Assembly: GCA_948471335.1 (NCBI GenBank)
Contig: CAOKRZ010000040.1
Span: forward strand, 1-8,198
Origin: an uncultured Christensenella sp.
GTDB taxonomy: Bacteria > Bacillota > Clostridia > Christensenellales > UBA1242
Length of the DNA: 8,198 bases
Direction: 5' to 3'
The notes beneath the pieces are model-generated. The model made no database searches, had not been told where the DNA came from, and saw nothing but the letters and a program-made list of their open reading frames with translations. A program made the translations under genes and the position numbers. Positions 1 to 4,721 of this stretch are shown here, piece after piece; the first letter of the stretch is position 1; the number at the start of each line of letters is the position of its first letter.

Positions 1-1
1 A

Positions 2-529
2 GTTCACCGCGTTCAACGCGTGCCTGAGACCGAATCTCAGGGAAGAATACATACCTCAACTTCAACTGTTGCAGTGCTTCCAGAAGTTGAAGACATTGAC
101 ATTGAGATTGAAGACAAAGACCTTCGCATTGACACATACCGCGCATCAGGCGCAGGCGGACAGCACGTTAACAAAACAGAGTCTGCAATCCGCATAACTC
201 ACATTCCAACAGGCATTGTTGTTGCTTGTCAAGACGAACGCAGCCAGCTTAAAAACAAAGAACGCGCTTTTTCAATCTTGCGCTCAAAACTTTATGAATT
301 TTACAAAGAACAACAAGACAGCGAATATAAAGAGCAAAGAAAAAGTCAGGTGGGCACTGGTGACAGATCGGAGCGCGTGAGGACTTATAACTATCCACAA
401 GGCCGCGTAACCGACCACCGCGTCAACGTGACTTCATATAACATTGAAGGCGTGTTGAATGGCGATATCGAGCAGTTTATCGAAGCGCTTATCGTCAAAG
501 ACCGCGCAGAAAAACTTGCAAATGCTTAA
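2..529 (+). CDS. prfA: Peptide chain release factor 1 (RF1), C-terminal half, truncated by the contig start
   Basis: RF1 recognises UAA and UAG stop codons in the ribosomal A site and triggers hydrolysis of peptidyl-tRNA. The reading frame is open from base 2, so the N-terminal half lies outside the window. Visible parts are the VHRVQRVP lead-in, the codon-recognition PxT tripeptide as PET (bases 23-31), and ESQGRIHTS, which is typical of RF1 rather than RF2. The catalytic GGQ loop follows at bases 155-163 within GAGGQHVNKTESA, then the usual RF1 C-terminal domain ending in DRAEKLANA. About 176 residues are present of the family's usual 355-360. From the PxT motif to the C-terminus the length matches other RF1 proteins, so nothing is missing at this end. 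A GTG at base 20 is an internal valine, not a start. The gene converges with the SDR/rplI operon and ends about 60 bases before a shared terminator. Identification is near certain. Confidence 0.97.
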   Translation, partial: VHRVQRVPETESQGRIHTSTSTVAVLPEVEDIDIEIEDKDLRIDTYRASGAGGQHVNKTESAIRITHIPTGIVVACQDERSQLKNKERAFSILRSKLYEFYKEQQDSEYKEQRKSQVGTGDRSERVRTYNYPQGRVTDHRVNVTSYNIEGVLNGDIEQFIEALIVKDRAEKLANA

Positions 530-590
530 CTATTTTCCCCATATAAAAAGTGGATAATGTTTATAAACTTTTAAACTATCAAAATAAATA

Positions 591-621
591 AAAGGATACT
601 GAAATTAAGTATCCTTTTTTT
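591..621. terminator. Bidirectional intrinsic terminator between prfA and the SDR gene
   Basis: A perfect 10-bp stem, AAAGGATACT (591-600) with AGTATCCTTT (608-617), encloses a 7-base loop. It is followed on the plus strand by more Ts (615-621). On the minus strand the A-rich flank at 580-593 provides a T-rich tail. It sits between the 3' ends of two convergent genes, so it probably stops both transcripts. The rest of the 530-636 gap is AT-rich and shows nothing else that can be supported. Confidence 0.88.
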
Positions 622-636
622 ATTTAATGTGAAAAT

Positions 637-1359
637 TTATTGCAAGTTCATATGAGTTTGTTCGAAAACTAAATCTTTTAATATTAAGCTCTTTTTATCG
701 TAGAGGTTATCAACAATTGTTTTTGCAACTTCGGCAGGCTTTGCAAAAGTTTTTTGAACTTCTTCACTTACATAGTTTCTATTGTCTTTCCAGAAGTCCG
801 TATCAATCCCTCCAGGATAAACGTTAACAACTTTTACATTCGTTCCAAAAAGCTCTGTGCGTAAAACTTGTGTATATCCTTCTTGAGCAGCTTTCGCAGC
901 GCAATAAAGACTTTCGAACTTAAAGCCTCGTAATCCTGAAATTGAAATTATATTGACAATCTTCACAATATCTTTGCTTTCTTTCACATATGGCAAAGCG
1001 TTTGTAGTCATTAAAATTGTTCCATACACAATTGCTGGAAAAACTGTTTCAAGCATTTGTTTATTATTATCAAATATTGTTCCAAATCTGCCAACGCCTG
1101 CGTTGTTGACAAGGCAAGTGATTTTATATTTCTTTGTCAATTCTGCATACATACTTTTAACAAAGTTTTCATCACTTACATCTCCAGCATAAGTGATAAT
1201 GTCTTTTTTTGAAAATTTTGAAAGTTCTTTCTTTGCTTTTTCGAGATTTTCCTTATTTCTCGAAATAATGCAAATATTCTCACCTTTAAGCAAAAATTCT
1301 TTTGCGAGTTGTTTGCCGACTCCTTTTGAGCCTCCGGTGATAATTGTTATATTTTTCAT
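637..1359 (-). CDS. Short-chain dehydrogenase/reductase (SDR) family oxidoreductase
   Basis: A 240-residue classical SDR, predicted to be a cytoplasmic NAD(P)H-dependent oxidoreductase. The substrate cannot be read from the sequence. Visible motifs are the Rossmann glycine motif TGGSKGVG (residues 8-15), GDV (59-61) for adenine-ring binding, NNAG (85-88), the catalytic Ser139 within NIISISG, Tyr152 and Lys156 in YCAAK, and PGGIDTDF (182-189). Basic residue Arg34 after the second strand (ISRNKE) suggests NADP(H) preference. The Asn of the extended catalytic tetrad, usually in an N-x-x-G pattern, appears to be Ile110 (AIVYGT). The ATG at 1357-1359 is chosen because a perfect AAGGAGG lies 6 bases upstream and the Rossmann fold starts right there. 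A longer in-frame start at 1482 would run through rplI. The gene starts 19 bases after the rplI stop, so the two are probably co-transcribed. Length is normal for the family (about 240-260). Confidence 0.92.
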   Translation of the reverse strand: MKNITIITGGSKGVGKQLAKEFLLKGENICIISRNKENLEKAKKELSKFSKKDIITYAGDVSDENFVKSMYAELTKKYKITCLVNNAGVGRFGTIFDNNKQMLETVFPAIVYGTILMTTNALPYVKESKDIVKIVNIISISGLRGFKFESLYCAAKAAQEGYTQVLRTELFGTNVKVVNVYPGGIDTDFWKDNRNYVSEEVQKTFAKPAEVAKTIVDNLYDKKSLILKDLVFEQTHMNLQ

Positions 1360-1365
1360 ACTCGA

Positions 1366-1372
1366 CCTCCTT
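1366..1372 (-). promoter_or_regulatory. Ribosome binding site of the SDR gene (decides the start)
   Basis: On the minus strand AAGGAGG is fully complementary to the 16S rRNA tail and lies 6 bases before the ATG at 1359. It lies in the 19-base gap after the rplI stop codon. It supports the 240-residue start over a 41-residue-longer version that would overlap rplI. Confidence 0.9.
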
Positions 1373-1378
1373 GATTTT

Positions 1379-1822
1379 TTATTCCCCAACAATTTGTACT
1401 TTAAGTTTTGCTGAGATTTCTGGATAAACTTTGACGATAACTTGGTGACTTCCAATTGTTTTGATTGGCTCTTTGAGGTCAATCTTGCGTTTATCTAGGG
1501 TTATGCCTTGTTTTGCAAGTTCATCAGAAATTTCTTTTGCTGTCACTGAACCAAATGTTTTTCCGTTTTCTCCACATTTGATTTTAAGAATCATGCTTTT
1601 GCCTTGAATCTCTGCTGCAAGTTTTTTTGCCGCTTCTTTTTCCATTTCTTTGTGATAGTCAGTCGCAGATTTTTTTGAACTATTTTCTGAGATCGCGCTG
1701 TTATCTGCAATTTTTGCGCTGCCGTTTTTCAAAAGAAAGTTTTTCGCGAATCCATCAGAAACTTCCTTGATTTCGCCTTTTTTGCCTGTGCCTTTAACGT
1801 CTTTAAGTAAAACAACTTTCAT
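1379..1822 (-). CDS. rplI: Large-subunit ribosomal protein bL9
   Basis: bL9 binds domain V of 23S rRNA near the L1 stalk and helps maintain reading frame. The 147 residues match the family's usual 148-150. The N-terminal RNA-binding domain is recognisable as MKVVLLKDVKGTGKKGEI followed by VSDGFAKNFLLKNGSA. A long charged connecting helix follows (about residues 42-75, rich in Lys and Glu). The C-terminal domain carries the conserved segments FGSVTAKEI and the DLKEPIKTIGSHQVIVKVYPE region. The start is supported by AAAGGAG 6 bases upstream (1829-1835). In many bacteria rplI follows rpsF-ssb-rpsR or precedes dnaB. Here it stands first in its own transcription unit, followed by an SDR gene, with its own promoter. 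Confidence 0.97.
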   Translation of the reverse strand: MKVVLLKDVKGTGKKGEIKEVSDGFAKNFLLKNGSAKIADNSAISENSSKKSATDYHKEMEKEAAKKLAAEIQGKSMILKIKCGENGKTFGSVTAKEISDELAKQGITLDKRKIDLKEPIKTIGSHQVIVKVYPEISAKLKVQIVGE

Positions 1823-1840
1823 TTTATTCTCCTTTGAATT

Positions 1841-1870
1841 ATTTTAACTTAAAAAAGAGTAAAAAGTCAA
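1841..1870 (-). promoter_or_regulatory. Promoter of rplI
   Basis: Read on the minus strand, TTGACT (1870-1865) and TAAAAT (1846-1841) are separated by 18 bases, a good housekeeping-sigma match. The expected transcription start (about 1834) falls at the edge of the AAAGGAG ribosome binding site at 1829-1835. The leader would be only about 12 bases long. The divergent DUF1540 gene shares this 93-base gap. On the plus strand only a weak AATAAT (1880-1885) without a -35 element is visible for it. Confidence 0.65.
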
Positions 1871-1915
1871 ACAAAAGGGAATAATAGTTGCAAAGCATAG
1901 GTTAAGGAGAAAAAT

Positions 1916-2227
1916 ATGGATATTCGTTGCAGAAAAACAAAATGTGTGTATAACGACTGCTATACATGCAAAGCAAAAGGGATTATGGTTGATCAAAAAA
2001 TCCTTTGTTCAACTTTTGAAAAAGATGAAAACAAGGCGGAGGTTGACAGCACAAAGCATTTGTTTGAACAGCCACCAAAATATGCTCCTCAACGCGATAG
2101 CAAAACTTGCCACATTGGCTGCAAGGCGAAGTGCCAGTTCAATCATGACGGCAAGTGTGTTTCAAACGGCATCACGGTCAACTCCATTAAAGAAAAACCC
2201 TTTTGCATAAGTTTTTTTGAAAGATGA
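1916..2227 (+). CDS. Small Cys-rich protein with two DUF1540-like repeats
   Basis: A 103-residue protein with ten cysteines arranged in two similar units. Unit 1 (about residues 4-34) has C5, C10, C15, C18 and C31, with the signature CVYN and then KGIMV and CSTF. Unit 2 (about 65-100) has C65, C69, C73, C81 and C97, with CQFN, NGITV and CISF. In each unit the Cys before the Tyr/Phe-Asn and the next shared Cys are exactly 8 apart. This resembles DUF1540 (C-x-[YF]-N ... C-x-x-x-x-I-x-V ... C-x-x-F), a family of small Clostridia and Bacilli proteins thought to bind metal through Cys; its function is unknown. The units are joined by a polar linker (35-64). There is no signal peptide, so a cytosolic location is likely. 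AAGGAGA 5 bases upstream (1904-1910) fixes the start. The gene is divergent from rplI and lies 43 bases before the next gene, with no terminator of its own in that gap. Confidence 0.8.
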   Translation: MDIRCRKTKCVYNDCYTCKAKGIMVDQKILCSTFEKDENKAEVDSTKHLFEQPPKYAPQRDSKTCHIGCKAKCQFNHDGKCVSNGITVNSIKEKPFCISFFER

Positions 2228-2235
2228 TTTTTGTC

Positions 2236-2264
2236 TTGCTTTTTAGGCAGTTTTGGTGTATAAT
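2236..2264 (+). promoter_or_regulatory. Promoter of the 515-residue gene, predicted to give a leaderless mRNA
   Basis: TTGCTT (2236-2241) and a perfect TATAAT (2259-2264) are separated by 17 bases. Seven bases after the last base of the -10 box is A2271, which is the first base of the ATG. No ribosome binding site lies between the -10 box and the ATG, as expected for a leaderless transcript. Confidence 0.75.
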
Positions 2265-2270
2265 AAAACC

Positions 2271-3818
2271 ATGAAAGAAAAACACGCAGAAGAGATGTTT
2301 CATTTGAATGATGAATCGCAAAACCTTGAAACCGTAGGCAATGGCATGCCTAGCTCTTTCAAGGTTTTTTGGAGTGATCAAATTATCACTGAACCTAAGA
2401 TTATAAACTACTATAAAATATACCTTCGTGAGCTTATCGACGAAAACAAATTGCTTGGAAACTTTGACCAGTTTGGAAAGTATTACATAGACATTGATAT
2501 CCGTCGCGACCTTGCGAAAATGTATAAAGAGATAGAGTCTGTTGAAGACGGAAATTACAAGGCTGCATCTGCCTATATGGGCAAAAATTTCAACTTTACT
2601 GTCGAGACCTATTCATTGGGTGATGGCAAAGCGAGGGCAGAACTTTATTTGCACGAAAAAGTAGGTGGGGCGCATGCCTGCACTCTTACAACTTTCGTTG
2701 CGTCGTTTGCAGATGATTATAACGACGATTTTGACAGAAACGTTAGACGCGCTTTCAAACTTGTTGACATCTTGCCGGTTATGCATGACACAGACATTCC
2801 AAACATAGCAATCCTTCTTCAAGGGCAAATTGATAATGGGGTTTTCCTTGATGAACTGATTGAACTCGGCTCGCAAATCTTTGTTATGCGCATGCTTGAA
2901 GAACTTGAAAACTGTGGAGATATAGGAAAAGATATCATCAAGATCTTCAACGAAAGAATGAAAAATTTGCCAGTTGCAGAACCTGCAAAGAAAAAGCAAA
3001 AAGCTTCTGAGCATAAGGAAGATGTGATTAAAAAATACACCCAAATGCGAAAAGAACTTGATAAAGCAGTTGAAGAAAAGGGCGGATACAACACACTTCC
3101 AATTGACAGCGAAAAGATAGATAAAATTTTTGATGACTTCAATGAGCCTGTTGAAAAGGTTGAAGATTTGAGGAAGTCTTATCGCAACCCTGAAAAGAAA
3201 TCAGCCAAAAAGGAAACGAAATCAGCGCCAGCCGCTCCTATTAAGAAATCTGAACCAAAAAAAGAATCAGGCGGCGGAAGCTCTGACAAGGGTAAAAAAG
3301 CTGGCGGAAACACCAAAAAAGCTGGCGGTGGGGGATCAGGAAGCGGCAAGAACGATAAAAAGAAAGACGGCGGGAAAGAAAAGGAAAAGAAGAGAGAAAC
3401 TTTCCCTGTCTCAGAAAATAAGCCTGAAACAAAGAAGAAAGAAGAGCCAAAGAAACAAGCGACGCCTGCAACAACAACCAAGCCAGTAAAGAAAGAAGCG
3501 CAAAAGAAGGAAGAAGCGCAAAAGAAAGAAGAGCCAAAGAAGGAAGAGGCGCAAGAAGATGTTGCTGTAGAGAAACAAGAATCTGCCACTGAGATTGTTG
3601 GAAGCGGATCCGAATATTTTGAAGTCATTGAGGTTTATGAAGAAAAAGTAGAAGAAGTAGTGGTAGAAGAAGTAGTGGGAGTGGAAAGTATAAATCCAGC
3701 AGAAGCAGAAGAAGTAAGGGACGAACATGTTGACGAAATAGTTGAAGAGGTGACAGGAGAGATTCTTGGTGAAGGGGCATTCGTAGAATTAGTAACTGGT
3801 GACGAACTGGGGAAATAA
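2271..3818 (+). CDS. Unrecognised 515-residue protein with Lys/Gly-rich low-complexity middle and acidic Val/Glu tail
   Basis: I do not recognise a family. Residues 1-235 look folded, mixed helix and strand (e.g. YYIDIDIRRDLAKMYKEIES, residues 71-90). There is no signal peptide or membrane segment. Residues 236-305 are charged and helical. Residues 301-430 are low complexity, with 38 lysines in 130 positions, a Gly-rich stretch (333-369) and KKEEAQ-type repeats (407-428). Residues 448-515 form an acidic tail with 24 Asp/Glu and 3 Lys/Arg, including a VEEVV tandem repeat. The result is a strongly charge-segregated, probably disordered C-terminal half. ATG 2271 is chosen because the promoter -10 box overlaps any earlier start. 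TTG 2253 in frame would place TATAAT inside the gene. No Shine-Dalgarno sequence precedes it. A terminator-like hairpin lies within codons 17-34. The gene ends 22 bases before a bidirectional terminator. It could be a scaffold or nucleic-acid-associated protein, but this is speculation. Confidence 0.8.
   Translation: MKEKHAEEMFHLNDESQNLETVGNGMPSSFKVFWSDQIITEPKIINYYKIYLRELIDENKLLGNFDQFGKYYIDIDIRRDLAKMYKEIESVEDGNYKAASAYMGKNFNFTVETYSLGDGKARAELYLHEKVGGAHACTLTTFVASFADDYNDDFDRNVRRAFKLVDILPVMHDTDIPNIAILLQGQIDNGVFLDELIELGSQIFVMRMLEELENCGDIGKDIIKIFNERMKNLPVAEPAKKKQKASEHKEDVIKKYTQMRKELDKAVEEKGGYNTLPIDSEKIDKIFDDFNEPVEKVEDLRKSYRNPEKKSAKKETKSAPAAPIKKSEPKKESGGGSSDKGKKAGGNTKKAGGGGSGSGKNDKKKDGGKEKEKKRETFPVSENKPETKKKEEPKKQATPATTTKPVKKEAQKKEEAQKKEEPKKEEAQEDVAVEKQESATEIVGSGSEYFEVIEVYEEKVEEVVVEEVVGVESINPAEAEEVRDEHVDEIVEEVTGEILGEGAFVELVTGDELGK
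2320..2370 (+). promoter_or_regulatory. Terminator-like hairpin inside the 5' coding region (possible attenuator or small-RNA end)
   Basis: AAAACCTTGAAA (2320-2331) pairs perfectly over 12 bp with TTTCAAGGTTTT (2357-2368). Inside it TAGGCA (2335-2340) pairs with TGCCTA (2347-2352) around a 6-base loop. Six Ts end the structure (2365-2370). The form is that of an intrinsic terminator, about 100 bases after the predicted transcription start at 2271. The structure itself is read directly; its regulatory role is inferred. Confidence 0.6.
2373..2390 (+). other. Second small hairpin directly downstream
   Basis: AGTGAT (2373-2378) and ATCACT (2385-2390) form a perfect 6-bp stem with a 6-base loop, starting 2 bases after the T-run of the larger hairpin. 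It may be chance, or a second structural element of the same region. Confidence 0.35.
3294..3328 (+). repeat. 14-bp direct repeat in the Lys/Gly-rich segment
   Basis: AAAAAAGCTGGCGG occurs identically at 3294-3307 and 3315-3328, 21 bases (7 codons) apart. It encodes two KKAGG segments. In-frame spacing keeps the reading frame. Confidence 0.85.
3489..3554 (+). repeat. Imperfect tandem KKE(E)AQ/KKEEP codon repeats
   Basis: Four consecutive units of 15-18 bases encode KKEAQ, KKEEAQ, KKEEP and KKEEAQ (residues 407-428). The units are purine-rich and differ only in a few bases and in the presence of one Glu codon, which suggests growth by in-frame slippage or duplication. Confidence 0.85.
3648..3677 (+). 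repeat. Perfect 15-bp tandem duplication encoding VEEVV twice
   Basis: GTAGAAGAAGTAGTG at 3648-3662 is repeated without change at 3663-3677 (residues 460-469). Because synonymous positions are also identical, the duplication is likely recent. Confidence 0.9.
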
Positions 3819-3840
3819 CTAGAATTTTAAATAGGGAATA

Positions 3841-3871
3841 AAAAAAGCGATGTCAAACATCGCTCTTTTTT
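3841..3871. terminator. Bidirectional intrinsic terminator between the 515-residue gene and the 245-residue gene
   Basis: AGCGATGT (3846-3853) pairs with ACATCGCT (3857-3864) around a 3-base loop. It is flanked by an A-run (3841-3846) and a T-run (3866-3871), so it has a U tail on both strands. The stop codon of the leftward gene (3870-3872) overlaps the T-run, making the convergent junction very compact. Confidence 0.9.
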
Positions 3872-4607
3872 AAACAAGTATATTGCTTTTATTCAAACTA
3901 GATATAGCAGATTCTTTAAATTCATTTACTCTTTGTGCCAATTCTAGATCTATAGTTTTGAATTGAGAATCAGATAATCTTCCGCAAGCATAATCGCTGA
4001 GCATTGTGGCAACAGGGGCTAAATTCACAGATTTTATTCCTTTGCCTAATTTATCCTTATAATGCTCCATTACAGCAGTATACTTTTGGACATTTCCTTT
4101 CCATCCTTGGAAAGTACAAAAATCGCATATTGCATGTAATGCTCTGCTTTTTTGGGCAGCGACATTTTGACTTTTTTCTGACGGCTTAAAAACATAGTAG
4201 GTTGAGAATTCAACGTTGTCAATGACCATTTTCCCGTTTTTAATAACTTTTGCAAGTTTTGTTTCTCTATATATTCTAGCGTTTTTCAAAATAGCCTTGA
4301 AAGTGTTAAATGCCTCAGATCTGTAAGACCCTTTAAGTAAGTCCCAAAGTTCCGAAGTTAGAGAAACTATTTGATCAGGAGTTGGGGTTGTATCAACAAA
4401 ATCTTTATGTTCGTCAGTCAGAAACTTTGAAATAGCCAAATAAGTGTTAAAAAGATCTCTTCTTACTGATCGAATTTCTATTTTTTCGCTCTCATCTAAA
4501 GCGGAAAGATCCATTGCTTCACCAGTCTTGTAGTCATATGAAAAATCAGGATATTCCAAATCTTTAAGAAGTTTTTCTCTATATGTCTCAAATTCAAGTT
4601 TATCCAC
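3870..4607 (-). CDS. Unrecognised 245-residue protein (orphan)
   Basis: I do not recognise a family. The protein is soluble, with no signal peptide or membrane segment, and appears mostly alpha-helical. A likely short beta-hairpin spans about residues 118-140, around KNGKMVIDNVEF. A compact HAICDFC motif (H158, C161, C164) and C208 could bind metal, but there are too few other ligands to claim a zinc finger. The start is GTG at 4607, supported by AAGGAG 7 bases upstream; there is no ATG near the beginning of the frame. It is transcribed alone from a strong promoter and ends inside a bidirectional terminator. Its codons look more AT-rich than those of neighbours, with frequent ATA for Ile, AGA for Arg and several TTA/CTA for Leu. 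That would fit recent acquisition but is only an impression from reading. The reading frame has all the signals of a real gene; its function is unknown. Confidence 0.85.
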   Translation of the reverse strand: MDKLEFETYREKLLKDLEYPDFSYDYKTGEAMDLSALDESEKIEIRSVRRDLFNTYLAISKFLTDEHKDFVDTTPTPDQIVSLTSELWDLLKGSYRSEAFNTFKAILKNARIYRETKLAKVIKNGKMVIDNVEFSTYYVFKPSEKSQNVAAQKSRALHAICDFCTFQGWKGNVQKYTAVMEHYKDKLGKGIKSVNLAPVATMLSDYACGRLSDSQFKTIDLELAQRVNEFKESAISSLNKSNILV

Positions 4608-4614
4608 GTTTGTT

Positions 4615-4620
4615 CTCCTT
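4615..4620 (-). promoter_or_regulatory. Ribosome binding site that fixes the GTG start
   Basis: Minus-strand AAGGAG lies 7 bases upstream of the GTG at 4607-4605. This spacing is ideal and selects the GTG as the start of the 245-residue gene. Confidence 0.85.
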
Positions 4621-4638
4621 TTGTATTGCTTTGGCTCT

Positions 4639-4667
4639 ATTGTAACACATATTTTTGCGTTTGTAAA
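4639..4667 (-). promoter_or_regulatory. Promoter of the 245-residue gene
   Basis: On the minus strand TTTACA (4667-4662) and TACAAT (4644-4639) are exactly 17 bases apart. A TGT immediately before the -10 box gives an extended -10. The expected start is near 4632, giving a leader of about 25 bases that holds the ribosome binding site. A second TTTACA on the plus strand (4685-4690) makes a TGTAAA-N17-TTTACA inverted pair in the divergent gap. No convincing -10 follows it for the flippase gene. Confidence 0.75.
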
Positions 4668-4721
4668 TACCCTTTTTAAAGATTTTTACATATTTTTTGA
4701 GGCTTTCAGCACTCTAATTAT

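Noticed and set aside
550..557. DnaA-box-like TTATCCAC on the minus strand, and another at 4600-4607 on the plus strand
   Set aside because: These are two isolated partial matches (the second is inside a start-codon region) with no cluster, no AT-rich unwinding repeats and no dnaA/dnaN nearby, so no origin is supported.
559..568. Palindrome GTTTATAAAC after prfA
   Set aside because: It is short, AT-rich and isolated, and can arise by chance in such sequence; no gene starts here.
1360..1482. Longer in-frame start for the SDR gene (41 extra residues)
   Set aside because: The extension runs through the end of rplI on the same strand in another frame, and a perfect AAGGAGG sits just before the internal ATG at 1359 where the Rossmann fold starts.
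2253..2270. TTG start six codons upstream for the 515-residue gene
   Set aside because: It would place the TATAAT -10 box inside the coding region, and it has only a weak AGG upstream.
3179..3728. Long open frames on the minus strand rich in Phe, Ser and Leu
   Set aside because: They are the antisense reading of the purine-rich Lys/Glu low-complexity segment, with no ribosome binding site or family resemblance.
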